From Welwitschia mirabilis (lineage: Eukaryota > Gnetophyta > Gnetopsida > Welwitschiales), in NCBI GenBank assembly GCA_051453625.1, contig JBOZIK010000001.1:65860288-65924287 (forward strand): 64,000 nucleotides of DNA, written 5' to 3'. Each line of letters begins with the position of its first letter. Positions within the stretch are counted from its first letter, which is position 1. Of the stretch, positions 12,085 through 24,545 are shown piece after piece. The notes beneath the pieces were generated by a model that was not told where the DNA came from, made no database searches, and worked only from the letters and a program-made list of their open reading frames with translations. A program made the position numbers and the translations under genes.

Positions 12085-12116
<32 letters not shown>
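12049..12116. repeat. 68-bp alternating pyrimidine-purine tract (Z-DNA-prone)
   Basis: Every step from 12049 to 12116 alternates pyrimidine and purine: TA/TG at the left, a GC-rich core with GTGCGCGCGCAC, then (CA)n. Such (CG)/(CA) alternation is the classic Z-DNA-forming sequence. Its core is by far the most CpG-dense DNA in the window. Confidence 0.9.
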
Positions 12117-14580
12117 AAACATATATATTTTTGAAAAATAGGATTAATGAAACTATAAAATAAGGCAAGAGAGTGTAAATTTAAGTAAGCTTTTAAACCA
12201 AGGAAATAATAAATAGAAAGAGATGAGTTAAGGATGGTATGTAATTGCTTTAATTTTTCCTTTCTTAATTAATTGTATTTATCAAGAATGTAATGAGTAA
12301 ATGTATATTAGAGTCATGGCTAATTCGTCTTTGTTTTTGTTAGTGCATTACAATTTTTTAGCCCTATATTCTTAGCATGATGAGTTGATTATTACAATTA
12401 GATTGGCTAATGGTATGTAATATGGATTGATGCAAAATTAGATATTGGTAAACTAGATATACCAATAATGATAATGATTTATCATTTTCAGATCCTTGTA
12501 AGAAACTATGATGACATATGGAATAATATATTTTAAGTTTATGTTTGGATTGTTATAAGCTATTTTTCATTTATTATTTGTGTCAATAGTCATTATTCAC
12601 CTATAATAGATGCTGATTAATCTATATCTATGATTTAGTGGTGTTCACACATATAGATTTGGTATTTTTATTTCTCTATATTTACTAGATGGTATTGTAA
12701 AAGGAGTAGTTTAGCATATTTTAGTTTTTGTCTAATTTATAACATGTGTTTATGAATGGTTGATTTGTAGGAGATGACTACATGACTAAGAGGTCATATT
12801 TTACCTATTAGCAAGTTAAACTCATAGAGAAGGCAATTAGTGATAGTTAATCTATGTCAATTGGAATGTATATTTATGGTTGATCTTCACGAAAAGGATT
12901 CATGTGGTTGCTTGGTGAATGGTGTGTCAAATAGTATTGTTATCTAAGATTGATTTACATAACCCATGTGTGATCAAAATATTAGACAAGATGGTCTTTC
13001 TGTTACAAGGATATTGATTTGCAAGATCAATGATTATGAACCCATAATAGTGGATCATGAATGGTTGGACTGGAGCCCCATGGGAATTTTACTGGTTATT
13101 TCTTATATTATGTGTTTATAGCTATGAACAAATATATTTTATGATGTTTTCTATGGATTTATATTGACTTTATGATTTCATTAAACCTAGCATTTCATTT
13201 GCTTAATTACTTATTGATATAGACCATCAAGAACTATGATACATTAATGTTATTAGTGGTAATAGAGATAAGGTCCAAAATAGAACTATGTAATGTAATA
13301 AACATAAGTATATACTTAAGTTACACCCAAGATTTTTTAATTATTACTACAATAGTTTCAATAAAGAAACTAAATGATATACTCTTAGTTATCCATAGGC
13401 TATACATTAAGAGAACTATATAATGATAGCTTACCTATCTAACACCATATCCTAATTTAATATTATTAAATAATTACATGATAGACTTTTAATTAGTCTA
13501 ATTTTTAAAATTTTAATTAGGAATAAATAATAAAAGTATGAAGGGCTAGTTGAGTGGTTGGTTGCACCAATAGCTAAGCAATCATGCCTATGAATCATTG
13601 TTTGGAGGAAGTTAAATTGTATATAGTTTTACCTTAGACATTATTTGTGTCACTACTAATACACATAGGTATATGATAGGTTCAGATAGTCTATATCATT
13701 GAGGGAAAAAAAAGCTAAATTTGATGAAATTAAAAAGTTGAAATAAGTCCATAGAAAACATTATATAATATATCCATAATTATGAATACAAAATATAGGA
13801 AATATCTTGAGGATCATTGAATTAAGAGGGAAGGGATGAATGAGTTTGATCAAATAAAAATTAAGAACTAAAAATAATTAAAATTCACAATAAAAACCTT
13901 ATTAATTTGATGTGGTTTCCCAACTTAAGTACATTCATACTGATAGGGTAGTTTTTCTTCATACCTATGTATATATGTAACTTATAAAAATAGTGTTCTT
14001 GAAGCACCACCAATCTTATATAAAAATGAGATACCCCTTAAAAGGCAATACTCTCTTCCCATTGGGGATTACAATAGATCAACTATAGTAGTTCTCTTAA
14101 GCACTTAGAGAAGCACATCACTTACACTTTGAAATTCTTAAGTAAGAGGTCCTTGCAAAGATGATTGATCAAAACTTATAAACTAGAATAAATGAATTCA
14201 ACAATAATTCAGTACCAAGGAAAAACAAAGAAGGAATAACAATCTTGAAATGATATCACATTAATAATAGCTTAAGTTCTTCTTGATGTAGTCACCCACT
14301 TATATCTAAGATTAGAATTATGTAGTAGTGTGAGTGTCAAAGGTAAAGAAATATCCTATAAATTAAGTCTCTTTATCAAGAACATAGATTTCTTGTTATT
14401 TAGTACTAATAATTCATTTGAGTAAACCTTTTCTATTTACTTTTTTAACCTTTTTTTCTTGAGAGGTCTTTTTTGTCCTAATGAAATAGTCGCATAGAAT
14501 AGTTTAAATGTAGTGCAATAGATGTAAGTTGCTAATACTTGATTTTTCAATGGCTATTTGATTTTTAATCAATTTTTTAG
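12117..14580. other. AT-rich DNA, nothing recognised
   Basis: I see no reading frame with a known motif, no LTR pair and no RNA gene. Base composition is slightly less extreme around 12.9-13.1 kb, which may be old coding sequence, but I cannot identify it. Confidence 0.4.
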
Positions 14581-14596
14581 AATAAACATCTTTACT

Positions 14597-14945
14597 TTAG
14601 TAGATATCTCTCACAGGTAGATATCTTTAGCCTAAAAGATGTCTTCTCTCAAACTGCCTATATTTCAACATGTAAGACTTGCCTAATTTCCTTAAAAGTA
14701 AATATCTCATTCCAACATATGTTATCTTTGTTACCTCTTTTAGTTTAGTAGACACATATTCAATTTAGTAAATATCTTCCAATAGTTAAAATGATATAAA
14801 CATCATCTATTTAATAGATATCTTTTACTTGTTTCTTCTCCTTGGTTCAATATAGATTTCCTTGTTGTGGTAGAAGTCTTTTACCTACTTTAGATTTAGA
14901 TGAGAAATATCAATAGCATAGATGTCTTTATACTAGACATCTTTA
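14597..14945. repeat. Cluster of AGA(T/C)(A/G)TCT palindromes
   Basis: At least six copies of AGAYRTCT lie within about 350 bp: AGATATCT near 14602, 14620 and 14817, AGATGTCT near 14638 and 14920, and AGACATCT near 14935. Relaxed forms AAATATCT occur near 14700 and 14770. The variants are those expected from an AGACGTCT palindrome after C-to-T change on either or both strands. The context suggests repeats in an old LTR or promoter, not proven. Confidence 0.6.
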
Positions 14946-16214
14946 GACATGTAGATGATTTAGTTAACTTTGTTTATCCTCTTAAATTTTGAGCTAAAGC
15001 CTTTGTGAACTTTGAGATTTGAGAGTACATCTTGTTATATTCATTTAGCCTTGTATTTTTAGCACATTTTTAGCCTTAATATTATGTCCACTAAGAAAAA
15101 ACATATAAAAATTAATGATTCAACAACTAATTTCATGAATTAGATGAAAACATAAATAAAATTATAAGGCTCAACATTTATAGGACCAACACCGATTTGG
15201 CATGAAAATTCATCAAGTTGACTACATGTGTTGTAGGATGAATGATAAAAACTATTAGCTGAAACAACACATTTTTAATGGAGAAATTACCTAAATAGAA
15301 ATACCTTTTTCAAAGCTAATATAAAGGCTTTGTATGCCTTCATATCTTATTACATCCCTAAAAATTTCCAAGTTTTGTTCTCATGTTCCTCTATCAATGT
15401 ATTAACATATCTGATAATTGAGAATACTCTAATTCTCTTATGAAAATTCCCTATGATTTTAATTTTTTTATCAGATGATGATTTCTAATTTAATCTTATT
15501 AGTATTCTAGTTCATAGGGTTCTAGTATTAAGAGGTTATTCTATGACAGAATTGTCTAACCTAATCAAGATAATACTTTCTATGAGTAGGTTATACAAAT
15601 TAGATTAGGCTTTAATTAGTAATATTCTACTCTAGACCAAATTGACTAGCCTTTATCCACTTGATATAATCTTTATTTGAAATCACAGTGGCTTCTTGAA
15701 ATCTTGTAATTTTTGTCTTCTACCATCTATGAAGCAGCACAATTTAGAACTAGTATCTGCATGATAGATTTAGTTATGGATAAAGTATAAGTTGGACCAA
15801 GACTAAAAGTTTGAGTAGTAATGCTTCCTATCATTCCTACAATGTGTAGAATCTTTGGGCTTGATGAAATTAAAATTATTATGAAAGCCTTCCATTTCCA
15901 AAATACACATGTTCTATAGAAGAACATTGAAATCTAACTTGAAAACATGAAAATATCATAATAAATATAATATAAAGATTAAATTCAATAGGAAATGATA
16001 CAAGAAAAAGAAATTCTAGGAAAAGAGTAAGCTAAAGAAATAGGATTTCTAAAGTGAACATACTTATAAAAAGGCCATTACTAAATTTGATAACATGATT
16101 TCATAGTAATAAAGTTAGAAAACTCAAATAACCATAAAAAAAATCTAAATAAAAAGATATCTTCATTTTATTTTTCAAATAAGAAATATAATTTTAAATA
16201 AATAATTTGTTTTT

Positions 16215-16473
16215 TATTAAAATTCTTTAGTACACCCTATACTATGACCTTTTCTATTATTAAACCTTTGTCCTTTCTGCCATTAACACTCTTCTATGTA
16301 TTCCATGTTTCTTATCTTTTTCTATTTTTATGTGTATATTTTATTTCATTCCCATATTATGCATAAATTTGTGTAAGTCTAAAAATATTTGGGACCTACT
16401 TTAATTAATTATTTTGTATACTTCATAAGATTTTGTCCTAATTGTAGGCCTAATCTGCACTCTAAATCCATCA
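16215..16473 (+). mobile_element. LTR of non-autonomous LTR retrotransposon, truncated copy
   Basis: About 259 bp, matching the LTRs at 19401 and 21877. It starts TATTAAAATTC (the others start TGTTAAAATTC, so the terminal TG has decayed) and ends next to a primer-binding site. The internal region after it is cut off by the gap at 17888. Confidence 0.75.
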
Positions 16474-16474
16474 T

Positions 16475-16485
16475 TGGTATCAAAG
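16475..16485 (+). other. Primer-binding site, initiator tRNA-Met type
   Basis: TGGTATCAAAG one base after the LTR end. It matches the first eight bases of the common plant PBS TGGTATCAGAGC with one later change. Confidence 0.8.
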
Positions 16486-17887
16486 AAGACTTGGTAAAAT
16501 TTAGAGATAGTGTGAAAACTAGTTAATTCTAGAAGTGACAAGAAATCATACATACAGTGGTCTAGTTATAGATTAGAAAAATGGATTGGGAAAATGACAT
16601 GAGGAATTAGCAAGAGCCATTTCAATGTCCTTCTTTGCAATCTTTCATGTCATTGCTAGTTAGTCTTTGCGTTAAGCCATTGTAAATCAAACATTTTCCA
16701 TGGCTATTGGGGTTTGAACTTGATAACCAATTGTACTGGAAGGAAGTATTTGAGAAAGAAAATATTCATGGATCTTTATTTTATTGATCAGATTCCATGA
16801 ATCTAGGATGAAAAGGAGGTGACCATGAGGGTTTTAGATGGAGATACTTGAGGTGTCTAGTTTATACTCTTTAGGAAGGAAGAGAAAATAGACATGCATG
16901 ATTTTTGAAAGAACATTAGTTTGTTTTTAAAATCTTTTATGTGATGCTTTATTACATTGATGAGTTCATTACAAGAATAGATTTAGACTTACAAAATGTT
17001 AAAAGGCTCAGCCAATAGTTTTGCAAAGAAGTTTGATGGATTGTAGTTACTTCAAGAATTATTTCAAGCCTCTAAGGAATTTGAAAGTTTTTTTTTAAAT
17101 ACAATATTTGAGCATGTTGTGGAACATTTTAGCCAAAATTCATGATGCCTTGAAGTGGTTTGACCTTTTTCTTAAGACGCGTTTCATAGGGTCCACCTAC
17201 TTGCCATGACCTCTAGCTCAAATTTTTCTTTTTGGTTTGCCTTAAAGCTATGAAACATCATAAAAACCTTTATGTTAGGGTTTATCAAAGGCCTTCTATT
17301 TTATTCTAGATTTATTGATCAAAATTCTTAGGATTCATGAAAGCACTCTATAACTTTGAAAGGAAAATTTAATCCTTAATATAAATTTCTTTTCAGATTT
17401 ATGGTTCTAGAAGCTGAGATCTTAATTTCTTAGGTTGTTTTTGAGTTGTGTCTAAGCACCTTGAACTACACTAGAATTGTTTTGTATCTTTGAGAATTTT
17501 TTTTAGTTTTTAATATATGAAACATAGCTTTCTTTAGTCTCATGATTATATTTGGATAGTAATGGGATGTAAACATCTAGTGGAGATTGAGATGTTGTTA
17601 TAGTCATTAGGGTTTTAGACATTTACAAAGTAGATCAAAATGCTAATCACCCATATGTATTCACATTTTGGTGATTTGATAATAGGATTATTTTAATTAT
17701 GTTTGGTTAAATTTCTAATTTTTTACATAGTCTTCAATGGTTGAGGACTATTAATAGGGACTTCTTATTTTACTGCATGTCAAGATTTTTATTTTCAAGT
17801 GATAAAAATTCCAATGATTATTAAGAATTGTTATGCCATTTTGGATTAGATGATCTCTACATTTGTGACAAATCTAGGCCAAGATAA

Positions 17888-17987
17888 NNNNNNNNNNNNN
17901 NNNNNNNNNNNNNNNNNNNNNNNNNNNNNNNNNNNNNNNNNNNNNNNNNNNNNNNNNNNNNNNNNNNNNNNNNNNNNNNNNNNNNNN
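17888..17987. other. Assembly gap (100 N)
   Basis: Exactly 100 N. About 290 bases later the sequence restarts unit D. Confidence 0.99.
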
Positions 17988-18275
17988 TCTTTCTTCTCCT
18001 CTTTCAGAGAATTCTTGAATGGATTCCATCTCACGATGACGTTCAAGAGATATGAAACCTACCTGTTTGAATGTTTCTCGAAGGGTTTGTAGTGATGTAA
18101 AAATAGTGTTTGAAATATGACTGAATCTGGGATTAGTATCTTAGATACACATTACATAAATAATATTAGGCTGAGGGATCCCAAACATCAGTCCTTCATG
18201 TGGCATCCCAAACATCAGTCCTTCATGTGGCAGACAAGATTTCACATTACTGGATGCATATTGGCAAGTTAAATT
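17988..18275. other. Unique stretch between duplicated units
   Basis: Not found elsewhere in the window by eye. It contains a short exact direct repeat, CATCCCAAACATCAGTCC followed by TTCATGTGG, in two adjacent copies near 18184-18232. No gene recognised. Confidence 0.5.
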
Positions 18276-19400
18276 TCATGAGTTAGATGAAAACATAAAT
18301 GAAATTATAAGGCTCCGCATTCATAGGGCCAACACCAATTTGGCATGAAAAGTCATCTAGTTGGCTACATGTGTTGTAGGATGAATGTTAAAAACTATTA
18401 GCTGAAACAACACACGTTTCAATGGAGAAATTACCTAAATAGAAATATCTTTTTCAAAGCTAATATAAAGGCTTTGTATGCCTTCATCTCTTATTATAGC
18501 CATAAAAAATTCCAAGTTTTGTTCTCGTGTTCCTCTATCAATGTATAAACATATTCCCTAATTGAGAATATTCTAATTCTCTTGTAAAAATTCCTCTATG
18601 ATTTCAATTTTTTTGTCAGATGATGATTTCTAATTCAAGCTTATTAGTATTCTAGTTAATAGGGTTCTAGTATTGAGAGGTTATTCTATGACAGAATTAT
18701 CTAACCTAATCGAAATAATACTTTCTGTGAGTAGGTTATACAAACTAGATTAGGCTTTAATTAGTCATATTCTACTCTAGACCAACTTGAATAGCCTTCA
18801 TCCACTTGATATAATCTTTATTTGGAATCATAATGGCTTCTTGAAATCTCCTCTTTTTTGTCTTCTACCATCTATGAAGCAGCACATTTTGCAACTAGTG
18901 TTTGCATGATAGATTTAGTTATGGATAAAGTAGAAGTTGGAGCAAGACTAGAAGCCTGAGTAGTAGTGCTTCCTCTCATTCCTACAATGTGTAGGATCTT
19001 TGGTCTTGATGAAATTAAAGTTATTATGAAAGCCTTCCATTTCCAAAATACACATGTTCTATAGAAGGACATTGAAATCTAACTTGAAAACATGGAAATC
19101 CCATAATAAATCTAATAGAAAGATTAAATTCAACAGGAAATGGTACAAGAAAAAGAAATTCTGGGAAAAGAGCAAGCTAAAGAAATAGGGTTTCTAAAGT
19201 GAACACACTTATTAGTTCATTTTAATTGAATTTGAACGACTATAAATTTAGAAAAAGGCCATTACTAAATTTGATAATGTAATTTCATAGTGATAAAGTT
19301 AGAAAACTCAAATAACCATAAAAAAACATTTAAAGAAAAAGATATCTTCATTCTATTTTTGAATATAAGAAATCTAATTTTAAATAAATAATTTGTTTTT

Positions 19401-19660
19401 TGTTAAAATTCTTTAGTACACCCTATACTATAACCTTTTCTATTATTAACCCTTTGTCATTTCTGCCATTAACACTCTTCTATGTTTTCCATGTTTCTTA
19501 ATCTTTTTCTATTTTTATGTGTATGTTTTGTTTCATTCCCATATGATGCATAAATTTCTGTAAGTCTAAAAAACTTTGGGACCTACTTTAATTAATTATT
19601 TTGTATACTTCCCAAGATTTTGTCCTAATTATAGGCCTAATCTGTACTCCAAATCCATCA
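19401..19660 (+). repeat. 5' LTR of the 2.8-kb element
   Basis: 260 bp beginning TGTTAAAATTC and ending CCATCA one base before the PBS. It is alignable with 16215-16473 and 21877-22170. Confidence 0.75.
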
Positions 19661-19661
19661 T

Positions 19662-19672
19662 TGGTATCAAAG
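19662..19672 (+). other. Primer-binding site, initiator tRNA-Met type
   Basis: TGGTATCAAAG, as in the truncated copy at 16475. Confidence 0.8.
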
Positions 19673-21863
19673 AAGACTTAGTGAAATTTAGAGATAGTGT
19701 GAGAACTAGTTAATTCTAGAAGTAACAAGAAATCACATATGGGGGTCTAGTTGTAGATTAGAAAAATGGATTGGGCAAATGACATAAGGAATTAGCAAGA
19801 GCCATTTCAATGTCCTCCTTTGCAATCTTTCATGCCATCACCAGTTAGTCTTTGCATTAAGCCATTGTGAATCAAACATTTTCCATGGCTATTGGGGTTG
19901 ATGACCTTGATACATGATTTTACTAGAAGGAAGCACTTGAGAAAGAACATATTCATGGATATTTATTTTGTTGATTGGATTCCATGGATCTAGGATGACA
20001 AGGAGGTGACCGTGAGGGTTTTAGATGGAGATACCTAAGGTGTCTAGTTTACACTATTTAGGAAGGGAGAGAAAATAGACAAGCATCATTTTTGAAAGCA
20101 CATTAGTTTGTTCTTAAAATCTTTTGCATGATGCTTTATTACGTTGATGATTTTATTACAAGAACAGATTTATACTGGCAAAATGTTAAAAGACTCAGCC
20201 AATAGTTTTGCAAAGAAGTTTGATGGATCGTAGTTATTTCAAGAATTATTTCAACCCTCTAAGGATTTTGAAAGTTGTTTCTTTAAATACAGGATTTAAG
20301 CATGTTGTGGAACATTTTAGCCAAAATTCGTGATGCCTTGAAGTGGTTTGACCTTTTTCTTAAGACGCCTTTCATAGGGTCCACCTACTTGCCACTATCT
20401 CTAGCTCACATTTTTCTTTTTGGTTTGCCTTAAAGCCACGAAACGTCACAAAAACCTTTATGTTAGGGTTTGTCAAAGGCCTCCTTTTTTATTCTAGATT
20501 CATTGATCAAAATTCTTAGGATTCATGAAAGCACTCTAGAACTTTAAAAAGAAGATTTAATTCTTAATATAAATTTCTTCTCGGATTTCTGGCTCTAGGA
20601 AGCTGAGATCTTGATTTCTTAGGTTGTTTTTGAGTTGTGTCTAAGCACCTCGAACTACACTAGAATTGTTCTGTGGCTTTGAGAATTTTTTTAGTTTTTA
20701 ATATATGAAACATAGCTTTCTTTAGTTTCACAATTATATTTGGACACTAATGGGACGCAAACATCTAGTGGAGGTTGGGATGTTGTAGTCATTAGGGTTT
20801 TAGATGTTTACAAAGTAGATCAAAAGGCTAATCACCCATATGTATTCACATTTTGGTGATTTAATAATAAGACAATTTTGATTATGTTTAGTTAAATTTC
20901 TAATTTTTTCTACAATCTCCAATGGTTGAGGACTATTAAATAGGGACTTCTTGGTTTACTGCATATCAAGATATTTTTTCAGGTGATAACAGTTCCAATG
21001 ATTATTAAGAATTGTCATGCCATTTTGGATTAGATGATCTCCGCATTTGTGACAAATCTAGGCCAAGATAATATTGTTTAACTACGTATTCATATTGTCT
21101 TCCTAGTTGATTAAGCACAGTTTGCTGTAATGCCCTTTGGTAATCCAACAATGAATTTTGTGAGCTAATACACATGTTCAAATGATGAAATTGGAGAATT
21201 GGGCATTTGCAATTATGTCATCTGAGTTTGAAAATCAGAAATTCTAGTGTGTCTATCATTGTTGTAACATAGGTGTGTCTCAAACATTGCTTTAACATTT
21301 GTATATGTTTTATTAAACTTCATAAAGTAACCATGTCATGTAGTGTAGCATCACTGGGGATAAAATTTACCAACTCTTAAAGAGGTAATTGATTAAGATA
21401 AGCTAGGATCTGAATCATATTTCCTCATGATTGATATTGTTATGCAATTTCATGTAAAAATAATGTTATAATACTAAGCGGTATGGAACACTTCTTATGA
21501 TGTTATTTTTTATGAAATTGTTTGGTTGTATTCCTATTAAAGTGTTGGGTGTGTCTTATGTTTCTAAGCAAGGCATACAAATTAATTAAGAAGACCACTC
21601 GAAAGATGTCTTCTTTGAAGTTGCATAGGATAAAGGGTGCAAATTCATTCAACAAGATCACTTGTAAGAAATCTTTCTTGAATTTGCACATTTTGATGCT
21701 TCCATTGATTTTGGTGCTTTCATCATTTGTTTGCTGATTTAGTGCTTCCATCAATTTTAGTGCTTCTAAGATTTGATGCTTGCTTAATGCTCATCTCAAT
21801 GCTATCTTAGTGATTTATATGTTAATGATTCATATGTTTCATGTTAGGACTTTTAGTCTTGAC

Positions 21864-21876
21864 ATGAATGGGGGTT
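21864..21876 (+). other. Polypurine tract
   Basis: ATGAATGGGGGTTT directly before the TG of the 3' LTR. A G-run next to the LTR start is the usual plus-strand primer position. Confidence 0.65.
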
Positions 21877-22170
21877 TGTTAAAATTCTATAGTACACCCT
21901 ATATTATATCCATTTTCTATCATTAATCCTTTGTCCTTTCTCCCCTCAAAGCTCTCCTATGTATCCCATCTTTCTCAACCTTTTTCTATTTTTATGTATA
22001 TGTTTTGTTTCATTCCCAACTTGTTCCATATTGTCCCTCAATCAAGTTTCCTTATATAATGTATAAATTTTTCTAAGTTGAAAAAATTTTGGGAGCTACT
22101 TTAATGGATTATCTTCTATGGTGTGTGGGAGTTTTTCCTAGTTTTTGGGCCTAATCTGCGCTCCAAATAG
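21877..22170 (+). repeat. 3' LTR of the 2.8-kb element
   Basis: Matches the 5' LTR but carries an extra stretch (about 22020-22065) and ends CTCCAAATAG where the 5' LTR has CTCCAAATCCATCA. The next 34 bases (22171-22204) copy the 34 bases before the 5' LTR. Confidence 0.65.
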
Positions 22171-22770
22171 AAGAAATCTCATTTTGAATGAATAATTCAT
22201 TTTTAATAGAAAAAGAGCAGAGATAATCCTTGTCCACAGAGAAGAAGCCTTAATAGAGGAAAACATCTTACTTTTTATGGATGGGATAGCTTGAATAAGG
22301 TGAATTGAGTATTCTTATGGTATGATAAAATGAGTGGAAGAAATGGGTAAAGTAAAAATCAAAATGACAATTTTAAAACACCATTACAAAATTGTTTTCT
22401 CTTTTATCCTAAATGACACCATCAAAGTATGCTAGGGTTGTGATAGCTTATAAGTAAATCTCCGATCAATAAAGTTTAAATCATAATGTATTACTCTAGT
22501 TATTGCATGTTGACAAATTACGATAGATCACAAAGGATTCTTAAGTGTTTATTGCCTAAATGATAGCTTATGAAACATAGAGTGATCACTAGTGTTTTAT
22601 CGTGTTTTGACACTAGTGCGATAAGTTATTATAGTAAAAATAATTCTTGATAATTTTGTAATTAGATTTTTCATGTTTTTTCAATTTAATGGTAGTTTTA
22701 AAATTTATAGCATTATCATGTTTTTGTGACAAATACCCATCACATCATGACACAGATGTGCTAGACTTAT

Positions 22771-22773
<3 letters not shown>

Positions 22774-22805
<32 letters not shown>
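22774..22805. repeat. (CA)n microsatellite, 32 bp
   Basis: Sixteen uninterrupted CA units. Confidence 0.95.
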
Positions 22806-22808
<3 letters not shown>

Positions 22809-24140
22809 TCCTCTTTTCCTAGTTATTAATATCACACACATTATACAATGTATAAGCTTTAAAAAATGATGACGCTACTCAGTTTTAATGTATCTATCCT
22901 ATTCTATATCATGAAATGAGGCAGGTAGTAGCATGCATGAAATTTAAGTTGACAACATTAATGTTTGACTACTCTAGCCTCAAAGAAGTTGAGTGTGTGC
23001 TTTATCCTATGTAATGTTTATTTAATCATAGACTTTAATTGATAAAACTAAATCTCTATTACCCCTTTTTATCTCCTAAAAGCTTGTTCCATTGTGAACA
23101 CATGCTAACTAATTTATTGATCTAAATACCTCTTATCATATAAACTAAGAGAATCGACATTGTATCATTGTCTAGGTTATGTATGTGAGTTGCCTTCAAA
23201 AGCATAAGTGTTGGTCCTCAAAATTTCCAAACAACCAAGGAATTGATAAGATACAAGATTACTAAACAAGTTACAAGCAAAGGCACAAGATTCAAAAAAG
23301 TTTTATCTAATCATAGGTTTAAGAAGTTCACATAGATAAGAAAGAAAATTCACAAAAGCATAAGTGAGTAAGCAAGGAAGCAGGTTGTTGTAGAAACTCA
23401 TAAAAACCATAAGAGATCAAGATACAACTCATAACATAATTAACATAATAGTACTTGCAATTTAGATCTCAAGCTCATCCAGTTGGTTTAATATTAGCTC
23501 CTAAAAATCATTAGTGGAGTATAAAATTAAAATTTAAAGAATGAATTTCATTTTGATAAATTACGTACTTCCACTTTGACATACTCTTGGTAAGAAAATA
23601 GGACCCTTAGGCTTTGTTATAAATACTAATAATGTTGAGAGTATCTCTTCAAGAAGGTCAGAATTGAAGAAGTAATCATGTTGTCTTACTCAACTTTTTG
23701 ATAGTTGTAATGTAACCATACTAGAAATCATTTATCCTTAGCCTAGTAACGAGGTTCACTCACATTTAACATCTATGAAAACTTAATCCAGAAAAGAATG
23801 GTATACTCTTTTCTCTTTTTAAGATTTTACTAATTCATTTGCAAGTAGTGACAAGAAAAATTCCAAACAAACAAAGAAATGAAAAGAATCAAGAGCTAAG
23901 TTAAAGTTAACTAATATGAAAAGAATAATGTGATCGCAAAAGAAAGTAAGAACATTAGGATCAATAAGGAATAATCTTATTTTAGACTCCTATATGTTTA
24001 TTGAATAAATTACAAATTTAGTATGTTTATGTGTAAAATAAATTTAGTACATGTCATGGCCATGTTGAAAGCCCTTTAATATAGTGTGTTTCAAGGGAAG
24101 CTAGTTGTAAGAAATATGTTATGTTTAAAAAGAATTTATG

Positions 24141-24545
24141 TGTTGGAAATATGCTATGTTTAGAAGCAATTTATGGTAAACTGTATAAGAGGCTAATAAT
24201 AAAGGATTCATTCATGATTAAGATTCTTTTTAAAGCCTTATAAATAAGAGTGACAAGTGGTATGAAGAGTATGCTTTGGAAGTTAGAGTTTGAAGTTGGA
24301 AAAATGAGAAACCTTAGAGTTTGAAACTTAAGAAGAGCTCTTTATTAGGGAGCTTGAGAAGAAGGATTCTTCTATAGGATCATGGCTCAATCTTATTTTC
24401 TCTTAAAGCTACCAAGCATTATTGTAATCTTCTATTTATTAGCACCACTATAATTTTGTATTTATTAGTATGCTAAAAAAAGACTTCTTGAGAGTTTTAA
24501 TATAGTTTGTCTATAGAATTTTCGCTCTATTTCTTTTTCTCTTTT
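24141..24545 (+). mobile_element. Possible solo LTR with TATA box
   Basis: The stretch starts TGTTGGAAATATG, carries a good TATA box (TATAAATAAG, 24239-24248) about 100 bp in, and ends in a pyrimidine-rich run. That layout resembles plant copia LTRs. A 38-bp near-copy of its start lies just before it (24108-24140). No PBS follows and no partner LTR was found, so the call is tentative. Confidence 0.3.

Larger units (their letters stand above)
15132..17887 (+). repeat. 2.8-kb tandem duplication, unit D1
   Basis: The whole stretch recurs at 18276-21070 in the same order, by eye near 90% identical. It contains about 1.1 kb of unrecognised flank, then an LTR and the 5' part of the internal region of a non-autonomous element. 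Confidence 0.9.
18276..21070 (+). repeat. 2.8-kb tandem duplication, unit D2
   Basis: Diverged copy of 15132-17887. It runs past the point where D1 was cut, so the element it carries is complete here. Confidence 0.9.
19401..22170 (+). mobile_element. Non-autonomous LTR retrotransposon, about 2.8 kb
   Basis: The 5' LTR is 19401-19660 (TGTTAAAATTC...CCATCA), the PBS is 19662-19672, the internal region is about 2.2 kb, the polypurine tract ends at 21876 and the 3' LTR is 21877-22170. The internal region shows no integrase, reverse-transcriptase or RNase H motif in any frame I read and carries many stops. It is far shorter than an autonomous copia or gypsy element, so mobilisation would have needed enzymes in trans. 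A segment ending GTTTTAGATGGAGATAC (near 20018) recurs in D1 and, diverged on the minus strand, near 53500. Lineage undetermined; the PBS type fits copia and several other groups. Confidence 0.7.

Noticed and set aside
12400-14500. Possible old gene in a slightly less AT-rich stretch
   Set aside because: Reading parts of it on both strands gave no motif or long frame; the compositional shift alone is not enough.
15727-19072. 66-codon minus-strand frame present in both D copies (15727-15927 and 18872-19072)
   Set aside because: It has no recognisable motif, differs at about one residue in five between copies and is explained by the duplication. Not enough to call a gene.
24108-24180. Retrozyme (hammerhead-bearing) element
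   Set aside because: No CUGAUGA...GAAA core was found on either strand of the LTR-like stretches.
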